DNA from: an uncultured Pseudomonadota bacterium
Lineage (GTDB): Bacteria > Pseudomonadota > Gammaproteobacteria > Steroidobacterales > Steroidobacteraceae
NCBI GenBank assembly: GCA_902826635.1
Contig: CADEFQ010000029.1
Location: forward strand, 1 to 34,750
Length of the DNA stretch: 34,750 nt
Direction of reading: 5' to 3'
Shown here: in pieces, positions 14,615-21,511 of the stretch
Position numbering within the stretch: position 1 is the stretch's first letter
How the letters are laid out: every line of letters begins with the position of its first letter
The notes under the pieces: generated by a model
The model's database searches: none
The model's input: only the letters and a program-made list of their open reading frames with translations
Told to the model about the DNA's origin: nothing
Position numbers and translations under genes: made by a program

Positions 14615-15550
14615 ATGAGCCGCGCATTTGCCCTGGCAACCCTGCTGCTTCAGCCGGTCGTCGCGCAGACACCGCTTGAAACGCCTGCGACATCCGATGC
14701 ACCGACGGAAGAAGTCATTATCGCGGCGCCCGAGCCGCGCTACGTCGCGCCGACTTTGCGCGATCGCATCGGGCGCGTATGGGCGCCCGTGTACGTGAAC
14801 GGCGAAGGGCCGCTACGCCTCGTACTCGACACGGGCGCAACCCGTTCCGCCGTGACGGCGATGGCGGCGGCGCGGCTCAAGCTGCCGGTCGAGACGGCAC
14901 CGAAGGTCCTGCTCCGCGGCATGACGGGAGCCGCGGAGGTACCCATCGTCGATGTCGACAATCTCGAGATCGGCGACCTGGTCGTGGAGCCTGCGAAACT
15001 GCTGATCGTGCAGGACGCGTTCGGCGGCGCCGAGGGCGTCCTCGCCGCGCGGGGCCTCAAGGACCGGCGCATCCTGATCGAGTTTCGCAAGGACCGCATC
15101 GAGATCGTGCGCTCGAAGAACCAGCGGGCGCCCGGTGGCTACACGGTGCTGCCCATTCGCCTGATTCGCGGCCATGTGCCGAGCGTACGGGCGGTCGTGG
15201 GCAAGATTGCGGTCAAGGCGATCATCGACACCGGCGCGCAGCAGACGACGGGGAACCTCGCATTGCGCGAGGCGCTGCTCGCGCGTCGCCGCCTCGACGA
15301 AAAACAGGACCGCCTCATCGGCGTCACCGGCGACGTGCAGGAAGGCCCGACGAGCCGTGTGCCGCCGATCTACCTCGGTGACGTGCAGGTCAGCAACGCG
15401 CAAATCACCTTCGTCGATCTCTACATTTTCAACCATTGGCGCCTCACCGACGAACCCGCCATCATGCTCGGGATGGACGTGCTCGGCGTGCTCGACACGT
15501 TGATACTCGACTACCGGCGCAAGGAAATGCAGATCAAACTCGTGCGCTGA
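14615..15550 (+). CDS. secreted retropepsin-like aspartic protease, two lobes in one chain
   Basis: A 311-residue exported protein. Residues 1-18 are a signal peptide (FALATLLLQPVVAQ). Two retropepsin-like lobes follow. The first has LVLDTGATRSAV (Asp72-Thr-Gly) and ends ILIEFRKDRIEIV; the second has AIIDTGAQQTTG (Asp205-Thr-Gly) and ends IMLGMDVLGVLDTLILDYRRKEMQI. Two DTG motifs in one chain mean the active site could form within the molecule, as in pepsin, rather than by dimerisation. It would act in the periplasm or envelope; the substrate is unknown. ATG 14615 is chosen because it opens the signal peptide; the frame upstream is non-coding. Confidence 0.84.
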   Translation: MSRAFALATLLLQPVVAQTPLETPATSDAPTEEVIIAAPEPRYVAPTLRDRIGRVWAPVYVNGEGPLRLVLDTGATRSAVTAMAAARLKLPVETAPKVLLRGMTGAAEVPIVDVDNLEIGDLVVEPAKLLIVQDAFGGAEGVLAARGLKDRRILIEFRKDRIEIVRSKNQRAPGGYTVLPIRLIRGHVPSVRAVVGKIAVKAIIDTGAQQTTGNLALREALLARRRLDEKQDRLIGVTGDVQEGPTSRVPPIYLGDVQVSNAQITFVDLYIFNHWRLTDEPAIMLGMDVLGVLDTLILDYRRKEMQIKLVR

Positions 15551-15556
15551 TTCTGC

Positions 15557-15562
15557 TACGGT
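15557..15562 (+). promoter_or_regulatory. extended -10-like box of the MazG-like gene
   Basis: TACGGT preceded by TGC (extended -10 form) ends 8 nt before ATG 15571. The match is weak (TA...T), and no ribosome site is seen. Confidence 0.25.
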
Positions 15563-15570
15563 TCCACGAC

Positions 15571-15912
15571 ATGCCAACGCCACCACCTGATGCCCTCCTC
15601 GAACTCCGCGATGCGCTGCGTCGCTTTGCCGGTGAGCGAGACTGGGACCAGTTCCATTCGCCGAAAAACCTCGCTGCGGCGCTCGCGGTCGAGGCGGCGG
15701 AACTGCTCGAGCATTATCAGTGGTCGGAGACCGCGACCGATCCCGCGAAAGTGCGTGAGGAACTCGCCGACGTGCTGCTCTACCTGATTCGCCTCGCCGA
15801 CAAGCTCGACGTTGACCTGGCCGCCGCGGCACGCGACAAGATGGGCATCAACGCCCGGAAATATCCTGCCGACAAGGCGCGCGGCAGCAGCCGCAAGTAC
15901 ACCGACCTCTAG
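15571..15912 (+). CDS. MazG-like nucleotide pyrophosphohydrolase
   Basis: A 113-residue all-alpha NTP pyrophosphatase of the small MazG/RS21-C6 (dCTPase-like) group. Residues 20-40 read FAGERDWDQFHSPKNLAAAL, followed by the metal-binding pairs EAAELLEHYQW and EELADVLLYLIRLAD (Glu-x-x-Glu and Glu-x-x-Asp), then KMGINARKYP. It would hydrolyse nucleoside triphosphates, probably non-canonical or excess pyrimidine ones, to monophosphate and PPi in the cytoplasm. The start at 15571 fits the family; longer readings overlap the preceding gene. It ends 1 nt before the convergent EamA-like gene. Confidence 0.9.
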   Translation: MPTPPPDALLELRDALRRFAGERDWDQFHSPKNLAAALAVEAAELLEHYQWSETATDPAKVREELADVLLYLIRLADKLDVDLAAAARDKMGINARKYPADKARGSSRKYTDL

Positions 15913-15913
15913 T

Positions 15914-16336
15914 TCATTTGCGGTAGATCAGCCACAACCCCGCCACACAGAGCGCGATCCCTGCGAGATTGACCGGCGAAAGCTTCTCGCGGAACAGCGC
16001 GACACCGAGCAGCAGCAGCACGAGTGCCGCCACCGATTGGGTGACGAGCTGGCCGAGGCTCACATCGAACCCCGTGCGATAGAGCAGCAGGAAGCCGAGA
16101 TCGAGCCCGGCGATCGTGGCCGCGAGCGCGATCGCGGTCCAGTTGACCTGCTGCATCGACGCGCGCAGCGGCGCGGTAGCCGGAGTGAGCAGGTAAATCA
16201 CGAGAAAAACCACCGTGACGAGCGCGTAGGTCGCGGTGAGCGACAGGACCGGATTGACGCTTGCAGGCGTGACCTTCAGGACGAGGTGATAGCCGACCGT
16301 AGCGGCGATCGCGAGTGCAAGAAAGGCCCATTGCAT
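15914..16336 (-). CDS. half-size EamA/DMT-type membrane protein
   Basis: A 140-residue inner-membrane protein with four to five spans (about 2-18, 30-50, 68-86, 95-112 and 120-138). The C-terminal part, LGQLVTQSVAALVLLLLGVALFREKLSPVNLAGIALCVAGLWLIY, has the EamA signature (FREKLS...GIALIxxGL). Normal DMT transporters have two such repeats and about 300 residues, so this is a single-repeat form that would need to dimerise, like SMR-type proteins. Substrate unknown. The ATG follows TAGCAT by 6 nt, so it may have its own leaderless transcript, starting just past the GFA stop at 16346. Confidence 0.78.
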   Translation of the reverse strand: MQWAFLALAIAATVGYHLVLKVTPASVNPVLSLTATYALVTVVFLVIYLLTPATAPLRASMQQVNWTAIALAATIAGLDLGFLLLYRTGFDVSLGQLVTQSVAALVLLLLGVALFREKLSPVNLAGIALCVAGLWLIYRK

Positions 16337-16342
16337 GCGTGG

Positions 16343-16348
16343 ATGCTA
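16343..16348 (-). promoter_or_regulatory. -10-like box of the EamA-type gene
   Basis: TAGCAT on the minus strand, 4 of 6 matches, ends 6 nt before ATG 16336. It overlaps the stop of the upstream GFA gene, so read-through transcription is also possible. Confidence 0.28.
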
Positions 16349-16741
16349 CGCTTTTTCCTGCGGATACCTGGGCAAGGCGTCGCCGATCACGATCCACGGC
16401 AGTCGATCGCTCACCCAGAGGTGATACCTCGGTGTGAACGCCGTCGGGTCGTCCAATGACAGCACCATGACGTCGATTTCAAGGGGCCGCGTGGCGTGGC
16501 GATAGGTCAGCGCCGTGCCACATGCGCGGCAGAAGCCGCGCTGCACATCCGGAGACGACGTGTACTGCACGAGTTCGCCCTCGTCGAGCGCGAAGTGCGC
16601 AACATTGAACGTGGCCCAAGGCACCGGCGATGCCCCCGCCGAGCGGCGACAACTTTCGCAGTGACAGAAGAATTGCTCGCTCGCCGCTCCGGTCACGCGG
16701 TAGCGAATGCAACCGCAGCGGCAGCCGCCCTGGCAAGACAT
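16346..16741 (-). CDS. GFA family (CENP-V fold) zinc protein
   Basis: A 131-residue protein of the GFA family (named for glutathione-dependent formaldehyde-activating enzyme). The zinc ligands are visible: GGCRCGCIRYRV at the start, FFCHCESCRRSAGASPVPW in the middle, and GFCRACGTALTYR near residue 75. The reaction is unknown for most members; glutathione handling is a weak guess. The start at 16741 follows GGAGGG at about 9 nt; ATG 16768 would add nine residues not typical of the family. It is divergent from the PIN-like gene, about 45 nt away. Confidence 0.88.
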   Translation of the reverse strand: MSCQGGCRCGCIRYRVTGAASEQFFCHCESCRRSAGASPVPWATFNVAHFALDEGELVQYTSSPDVQRGFCRACGTALTYRHATRPLEIDVMVLSLDDPTAFTPRYHLWVSDRLPWIVIGDALPRYPQEKA

Positions 16742-16772
16742 CGTCCGTGACCCTCCGTCGCCCATCATCTGC

Positions 16773-16778
16773 TACTGT
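16773..16778 (+). promoter_or_regulatory. extended -10-like box of the PIN-like gene
   Basis: TACTGT preceded by TGC, ending 7 nt before ATG 16786, with no ribosome site between. The same TGC-TAC-x-GT form precedes the MazG-like gene. Confidence 0.28.
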
Positions 16779-16785
16779 CGCCGCC

Positions 16786-17463
16786 ATGCCAAATACCTTC
16801 ATCCTCGTCGATTTCGAGAACGTCCAGCCGAAGAACCTGGCACAGCTCGCCAACGGATCGTATCGGCTCAAGATTTTCGTCGGCAGCCAGCAGGCCAAAG
16901 TGCCCTTCGAACTCGCGCAGACCGTGCAGGCGCTGGGTGAGCGCGCGACCTACGTGCAGATCGCGGGTACAGGGCGCAATGCGCTCGACCTGCACATCGC
17001 CTACTACGTCGGCCGCCTCGCCGTGCAGAACCCCGACGCGTCGTTCCACATCATCTCGAAGGACAAGGACTACGACGTCCTGATCAAGCATCTGGTTTCA
17101 CAGGGCATCCGGTGTCGGCGCACGGGTTCGGTGGAAGACGTCGTCCCGAACAGGCCGACGCCGGGCCGCGCCGCGCCGAAGGCCCGGCAGCGACCGGGCG
17201 TCGCGCCAACTGCCCCGCAGGCCGCCGCGCCCGCGCCGACACCCGCACCGTCGATCGCATCGGATCGGCTCACGCCGGTGATCGCGCATTTGCGCAACCT
17301 GAAGGCCTCGCGGCCGCGAAAGGTGAAGACGTTGTCGAGCACCCTGAAGGCGCGCTTCGCCAAGAACGGTGGCGATCGCGACGTGCAGGCGCTCGTGGAG
17401 GAGCTGCGGCGGCGCGGCGTGATCGCGATCGAAGGGACGAACGTGGCTTATCGACTGGACTGA
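16786..17463 (+). CDS. PIN/NYN-like RNase candidate with C-terminal helical domain
   Basis: A 225-residue protein. Residues 1-115 form a PIN/NYN-like nuclease domain: ILVDFENVQ (Asp9, Glu11, Asn12), GRNALDLHIAYYVGRLA (Asp68) and FHIISKDKDYDVLIKHL (Asp93, Asp95), the usual acidic cluster for one or two metal ions. A Pro/Ala-rich linker (about 123-160) leads to a C-terminal domain of about 60 residues (LTPVIAHLRNLKASRPRKVKTL...VQALVEELRRRGVI), a winged-helix-like, possibly LOTUS/OST-HTH-type RNA-binding module. Expected role is RNA cleavage or surveillance; the target is unknown. There is no antitoxin next to it, so it is not a typical VapC. Confidence 0.8.
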   Translation: MPNTFILVDFENVQPKNLAQLANGSYRLKIFVGSQQAKVPFELAQTVQALGERATYVQIAGTGRNALDLHIAYYVGRLAVQNPDASFHIISKDKDYDVLIKHLVSQGIRCRRTGSVEDVVPNRPTPGRAAPKARQRPGVAPTAPQAAAPAPTPAPSIASDRLTPVIAHLRNLKASRPRKVKTLSSTLKARFAKNGGDRDVQALVEELRRRGVIAIEGTNVAYRLD

Positions 17464-17496
17464 CGCGACCACGCACCGGTCGACGAGGAATCAGAC

Positions 17497-17916
17497 ATGG
17501 GCCTGCAGGATCGGGACTACATGCGGTCTGGGGGCGAAAGGCCGACACGACTCGTGTTCCCGAACCTGTCTCCGCAGCCATGGTGGCGCCGGATCACGTG
17601 GCAGGCGTGGGTGGGCGTCGCGCTGTCCGTGATCGCGGTGGCGTCCGGGGTCGTGTGGTTGGTGCGTGATGCTCAAGGCCTGTTTGGGCCTGCGGCGCCG
17701 ACGGAGGCTTCGTTGATCGTGAATATCAACACCGCCACGCGTGAAGAAATCGAGACCCTTCCGGGCATCGGGCCCGCCAAGGCGCTGTTGATCATTCGCG
17801 ATCGACCCTATGTGAAGGCGGATGAGCTCCTTGAGGTGAACGGAATCGGCACGGCGTTGCTCGAGGACATTCGTCCCTACGTCGTGGTCGAAGGCGAGAC
17901 CAGGGCCATCGAGTAG
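17497..17916 (+). CDS. ComEA-like helix-hairpin-helix membrane protein
   Basis: A 139-residue protein. The N-terminus MGLQDRDYMRSG is a short conserved tag seen on several small proteobacterial membrane proteins. One membrane span lies at about 34-56 (WQAWVGVALSVIAVASGVVWLV), and residues 73-130 form the double helix-hairpin-helix of ComEA: INTATREEIETLPGIGPAKA and then ELLEVNGIGTALLEDIRPYV. ComEA binds incoming DNA in the periplasm during natural transformation; here the domain would lie outside the inner membrane. GAGGAA precedes the ATG. No other competence gene is nearby, so a role in DNA uptake is a guess. Confidence 0.85.
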   Translation: MGLQDRDYMRSGGERPTRLVFPNLSPQPWWRRITWQAWVGVALSVIAVASGVVWLVRDAQGLFGPAAPTEASLIVNINTATREEIETLPGIGPAKALLIIRDRPYVKADELLEVNGIGTALLEDIRPYVVVEGETRAIE

Positions 17917-17945
17917 GCTCGAAGCGGCGAGTCCAGCGGCGACGA

Positions 17946-17974
17946 TTGCCTCGCACCGCCGTCTCCCCTATAAC
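17946..17974 (+). promoter_or_regulatory. promoter of the YCII gene (leaderless)
   Basis: TTGCCT (17946-17951), 17 nt, TATAAC (17969-17974), with ATG 17982 starting 7 nt after the -10 box. Spacing is ideal and both hexamers are fair matches. Transcription would begin at or next to the start codon. Confidence 0.5.
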
Positions 17975-17981
17975 GACGGGC

Positions 17982-18317
17982 ATGCCAACACCCGTACACC
18001 AGAAGTATCCGACCGCCTGCTACGCCGTGATCTGCCGCGACGCCCCCGACGGCGCCGAGAAGCGCAAGGCCGCTACGCAGGACCATCTGCGACACATCGA
18101 GCAGCTCATGGACGAATTGCACGTCGCGGGGCCGATCTTCGATGACGAAGGCCAGCGCCCCATCGGCAGCATCCTCGTGTTTCGCACGCAGAGCGCCGAT
18201 CGCGCGCGCGAGCTGGCCACCGCCGATCCGTATTTCGAGGCAGGCGTGTGGGAATCGGTCGAGGTGATGCCGTTCTATCCCGCGGCGGGCGGTTATGTCG
18301 GTGGCAAGACCTGGTAG
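17982..18317 (+). CDS. YCII-related domain protein
   Basis: A 111-residue protein of the YCII family, a ferredoxin-like alpha-beta fold: ACYAVICRDAPDGAEKRKA, DHLRHIEQLMDELHVAGPIFDD (the conserved His of the family), GSILVFRTQSADRARELATADPY and VEVMPFYPAAGGY. Some relatives act as small dehydrochlorinase-like or muconolactone isomerase-like enzymes, but for most the reaction is unknown. ATG 17982 is placed by the promoter directly in front. The stop codon abuts the convergent stop at 18318 without a single base between. Confidence 0.85.
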   Translation: MPTPVHQKYPTACYAVICRDAPDGAEKRKAATQDHLRHIEQLMDELHVAGPIFDDEGQRPIGSILVFRTQSADRARELATADPYFEAGVWESVEVMPFYPAAGGYVGGKTW

Positions 18318-18542
18318 TCAGCGCCGGCGAATCAAGCTGACTCCCGCGGCGGCCAGCAGGAAGAGCGGCACGATCACCTGACCGAACCGCGCCGCCGTGC
18401 GCAGCACTGGCGGGCCTTCGACGGCGCGGAGCGCGAAGAACGCGCCGATCGCACCCGCCACGCTCAGCCACCACGGCAAGCGGCTGGCGAGCTCAAGGAG
18501 ATTCTCGAGGAGGCTCGCACGCCGTTGCCGTGAACGCCTCAT
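18318..18542 (-). CDS. small membrane protein resembling the N-terminal anchor of Mrr-type endonucleases
   Basis: A 74-residue protein: a basic start (MRRSRQRR), an amphipathic LLENLLELASRLPWWLSVA with a first membrane span (about 25-42), and a second span (about 54-70) ending in SLIRRR. The arrangement LLELASRLPWW...GQVIVPLFLLAAAGVSLIRRR looks to me like the membrane-bound N-terminus of Mrr-type restriction endonucleases, but the nuclease domain is absent; the frame stops next to the YCII gene. The ATG overlaps the TGA of the DUF2167 gene (ATGA), so it is translated together with it. It could be a truncated remnant or a genuine small membrane protein. Confidence 0.55.
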   Translation of the reverse strand: MRRSRQRRASLLENLLELASRLPWWLSVAGAIGAFFALRAVEGPPVLRTAARFGQVIVPLFLLAAAGVSLIRRR

Positions 18543-19432
18543 GCTTCCTTGCCGCGCAGCCTCTTCCACAGCGCCGCACCGCCCGCGATCGCCGCCACCG
18601 CGATGAGCTTGCCGAACTTCACCGCAAACGCAGCAATCATCGCAATGAGGCCCAGCTTCTTTGCCGCGACGCCGGCGACGAGCGCCGCGAGCCCATAGGC
18701 CGCGACCTTGTCGGTCTTCTCATTGAAATCCGCATAGGTCTTGCCGGGGTTGAACGACAGCGCGCCCAGCAGCTTGTGCGCATCGGCCTTGTCGGTGGCG
18801 ATATTGTCGCTGGCCGTCACGAGGTTCATCGTGATGTAGCCCTCGCGGCCGAGCATGTAGGTGTTGTAGTTGATCGTCTGCGCGTCGCCCGGCTCGCTAT
18901 CCGTGTCCTGTGCAGTCACGGACCAGACGAGCCGGTGGGTCGCGGCGTCGTAGTTCGGTTTCTCCGCCCATCCGACAATCTTGAGTTCACCGACCCCCAT
19001 TTCCCGGCGCCGCTCGTTCTGCGCTTCGGTGCCCGCCTTCAGGCTGTCGAGCAGCTCCTCGATATCCCAGTTCTTCGCGTCGTCGTCCTTGATGTAGCCG
19101 GATTCCTCGTACTCCGCGACGACGAACCAGTTCGCGTCACCCCTGGGATATATGAGGCCGAGGAAGCGGTCGTCGTGGCTGTTGCCATAGAGCTCCATGA
19201 TCTGGTCCGCCGCCGGTCTCGGCACGAAGATATAGCCCTCGGGCAAACTGAGCGTGGCCTGCTCGATCCACGGCACCTCGGCCGGCCCGTGCACGGCCAC
19301 TTCGCGCGCTGCGGCGAAGGCCTTGTCGGCGGGCGTTTCCGGTGCCGCCGCCTCTTCCGCTTCGACCGGGAAAGCTGTCGTCAGGAAAAACGCGGCCAGC
19401 CCGATGCCGCAGCAACGAAGTGCATTAGTCAT
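18539..19432 (-). CDS. DUF2167 family exported membrane protein
   Basis: A 297-residue DUF2167 protein of unknown function. Residues 1-25 are a signal peptide (GIGLAAFFLTTAFPVEA). The conserved body includes LSLPEGYIFVPRPAADQIMELYG, LGLIYPRGDANWFVVAEYEESGYIKDDDA (near residue 115) and INYNTYMLGREGYITMNLV. One or two spans sit near the C-terminus (about 245-285), so the bulk should face the periplasm with the tail in the inner membrane. A strong AGGGGG precedes the ATG but lies in a potential hairpin (19437-19471). It is followed by an overlapping small membrane protein gene. It follows the GH97 gene by 45 nt and could be transcribed from the glucan operon or separately. Confidence 0.88.
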   Translation of the reverse strand: MTNALRCCGIGLAAFFLTTAFPVEAEEAAAPETPADKAFAAAREVAVHGPAEVPWIEQATLSLPEGYIFVPRPAADQIMELYGNSHDDRFLGLIYPRGDANWFVVAEYEESGYIKDDDAKNWDIEELLDSLKAGTEAQNERRREMGVGELKIVGWAEKPNYDAATHRLVWSVTAQDTDSEPGDAQTINYNTYMLGREGYITMNLVTASDNIATDKADAHKLLGALSFNPGKTYADFNEKTDKVAAYGLAALVAGVAAKKLGLIAMIAAFAVKFGKLIAVAAIAGGAALWKRLRGKEA

Positions 19433-19436
19433 GAGA

Positions 19437-19471
19437 CCCCCTGTGGCCCCGTGGACGGGGCGCTTTGGGGG
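19437..19471 (-). promoter_or_regulatory. hairpin able to hide the DUF2167 ribosome site
   Basis: Read on the minus strand, CCCCC (19471-19467) can pair with GGGGG (19441-19437), which is the Shine-Dalgarno sequence 4 nt before the DUF2167 ATG. Between them CCCCGT and ACGGGG (19447-19460) form an inner stem. There is no U-tract, so this does not look like a terminator. Confidence 0.35.
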
Positions 19472-19477
19472 ATGCTA

Positions 19478-21511
19478 TCACTGACTCCGACGTTCTGGCT
19501 TGAACCGCACCGCCGCGCCGCCGCCGGGCGCGAGCCAGATTGACAGCACGTCGCCACGCTTCACCGCGCGCCGCTCGATCGTGATCGCGAAGCGGTTCGT
19601 CTGGTAATGCGCGCCCTCGGCGTCGCGATAGATCTGCGCGACGTAGCCGCGGCCGTCGGCGAGAAAGTCGAGTGGCACCTCGATCGTACGCGCGTTGGCA
19701 TCGGTGACGCTGCCGAGATACCAGTCGTCGCTCGCGCGGTCGCGGCGCGCGAAGGTCACGAACTCGCCGACCTCGCCGTTCACCACAAGCGTATCCGCCC
19801 AGTCACAGGGCACGTCCTTGATGAACTGGAACGGCCCCGGGAACTTCGCGTAGTTCTCCGGCAGGTCGGCGGCCATCTGCAGCGGGCTGTAGAGCACCAC
19901 GTAGTTCGCGAGCTGTTTCGCGAGCGTCGACTCGATCGGACGGCCGTCCTTGCCGGTGAGGCTCAGTACTCCGGGCGTGTAGTCGAAGGGTCCCGCGAGC
20001 ATGCGCGTGAACGCCAGAGTCGCCGCATGGTTGGGCGGATTCTGCGGATCGCCCCAGGCGTCGTACTCCATGCCGCGCGCGCCCTCACGCGTCATCCAGT
20101 TCGGCCAGGTGCGGCGCAGGCCCGTGTCCTTGATCGGCTCGTGCGCGTCGATCGTGATGTGCCGCTTCGCGGCCTCGGTCACCACCTTCAGATGGTGGCG
20201 CGACATGACCTGGCCGTCGTGCCACTCGAAGTGGATGTGGCCGTCGTCGCCCCGCGCTTTCACGCCGCCGGCATCCGCCACGTAGCCGGTCTTGACGCTC
20301 GCGATGCCGAGCTTCGCGTCGAGGTCGAGCGCCGCGCCAAGCTGTGCCTCGTAGTGCGCGATGTTCGCCGAGGTCTCGTGATGACCGATCAGCGTGACGC
20401 CTTTGCGACGCGCATAGTCCGCGACCGCCGCGAGGTCGAAGTCAGGGTACGGCTCCGTAAAGTCGAAGGTCTCGCCGTTCGCGAACCAGTCGCCGTCCCA
20501 GCCGAGGTTCCACCCTTCGATCAGCACGCCCTTGAAGCCGTTCCTCGCCGCGAAGTCGATGTACTCGCGCGCGTGCGCGGTGGTCGCGCCATGTCGCGGC
20601 CCCGACGCCCAGGTCCAGGTGCCGATATGCATACCCCACCAGATGCCGACATACTTCATCGGCTTCACCCAGGACACGTCGCCGAGCGCATTCGGCTCGT
20701 TGAGGTTGAGGATCAGGTCCGAGGAGGCATAGAGCGCCGCAGCGGAATCGGCGATCTGGATGGTGCGCCACGGAGTGGCGAACGGCGCCGCCCGGCGCAC
20801 TTTCGCGCCTTGCGACGACGGTGAAAGCTGCGCCTTGAGCCGCTGCCCGTCGACCCGCCGCAGCCACATGGAGGAATAGTCGACCAGTGCCGCCTCGTGG
20901 AAGGCGAGGTGCAGGCCCGATGCGGTTCGTACCGTGATCGGCGTGTGCGCCTGCGAGACTTCGGCGAGAGGTGTGTGCCGATACACGTACTCGTAGCGGT
21001 TCCACTCGCCGGCCGGTATCCACCAGGCCGTCGCGGGCTCCGCCACGTCGAACTCGGTCAGCTCCTCGCCGATGTTCACCTCGCGCAGCGACGCCTGCTC
21101 CGGAAACTCGTAGCGAAAGCCGACGCCGTCGTCGTACAGGCGGAAGACAACCTCGAGAGAACGGGCCTGCGGCGGCTTCTCGACGAGCCGCACCCGCAGC
21201 TCGTTGTAATGGTTGCGCACAAGGCGCCGCTCGCCCCACGGTTGCTCCCAGGTTTCGTCAGCGCTGCGCCGGCCCTGCGCGGCGAGCGTGAAGTTGCGCT
21301 CGAGCTTCGGCGCATCGGTGAGGAGGAAGCCGAGACGGGAGTCACCGATCACCGCCGTGCCTCGCCGCGCGACGCGATACGAGGCGCGCCCTTCGCCGTC
21401 CAGCGAGACGGTCACCGTCAGCACCCCGCCGGGCGAGGAGACGGCCGCGACATCGGCGGCGCGGGCAAGTGGCGCGAGGAGAAGCACGGATAGCGCGACC
21501 GCGCCCTTCAT
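19478..21511 (-). CDS. glycoside hydrolase family 97, alpha-glucosidase (SusB-like)
   Basis: A 677-residue GH97 enzyme. Residues 1-19 are a signal peptide. An N-terminal beta-sandwich (about 22-280; PGGVLTVTVSLDGEGRASY, DDGVGFRYEFPEQ) precedes a TIM barrel (KYVGIWWGMHIGTWTW, FKGVLIEGWNLGWDGDW) and a C-terminal beta domain. Glu379 (HHETSA), Glu458 (DAHEPIKDTG) and Glu482 (GMEYDAW) match the Glu set of inverting SusB-type members rather than the Asp nucleophile of the retaining group; the 24-residue gap between the last two equals that recalled for SusB. It would release glucose from maltodextrins in the periplasm. ATG 21511 overlaps the upstream TGA (ATGA), and an earlier reading frame lacks the signal peptide. 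It is the fourth gene of the operon. Confidence 0.93.
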   Translation of the reverse strand: MKGAVALSVLLLAPLARAADVAAVSSPGGVLTVTVSLDGEGRASYRVARRGTAVIGDSRLGFLLTDAPKLERNFTLAAQGRRSADETWEQPWGERRLVRNHYNELRVRLVEKPPQARSLEVVFRLYDDGVGFRYEFPEQASLREVNIGEELTEFDVAEPATAWWIPAGEWNRYEYVYRHTPLAEVSQAHTPITVRTASGLHLAFHEAALVDYSSMWLRRVDGQRLKAQLSPSSQGAKVRRAAPFATPWRTIQIADSAAALYASSDLILNLNEPNALGDVSWVKPMKYVGIWWGMHIGTWTWASGPRHGATTAHAREYIDFAARNGFKGVLIEGWNLGWDGDWFANGETFDFTEPYPDFDLAAVADYARRKGVTLIGHHETSANIAHYEAQLGAALDLDAKLGIASVKTGYVADAGGVKARGDDGHIHFEWHDGQVMSRHHLKVVTEAAKRHITIDAHEPIKDTGLRRTWPNWMTREGARGMEYDAWGDPQNPPNHAATLAFTRMLAGPFDYTPGVLSLTGKDGRPIESTLAKQLANYVVLYSPLQMAADLPENYAKFPGPFQFIKDVPCDWADTLVVNGEVGEFVTFARRDRASDDWYLGSVTDANARTIEVPLDFLADGRGYVAQIYRDAEGAHYQTNRFAITIERRAVKRGDVLSIWLAPGGGAAVRFKPERRSQ

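Noticed and set aside
19437-19471. Hairpin after the GH97 gene as a rho-independent terminator
   Set aside because: No run of T follows the stem on the minus strand, and the stem includes the ribosome site of the next gene.
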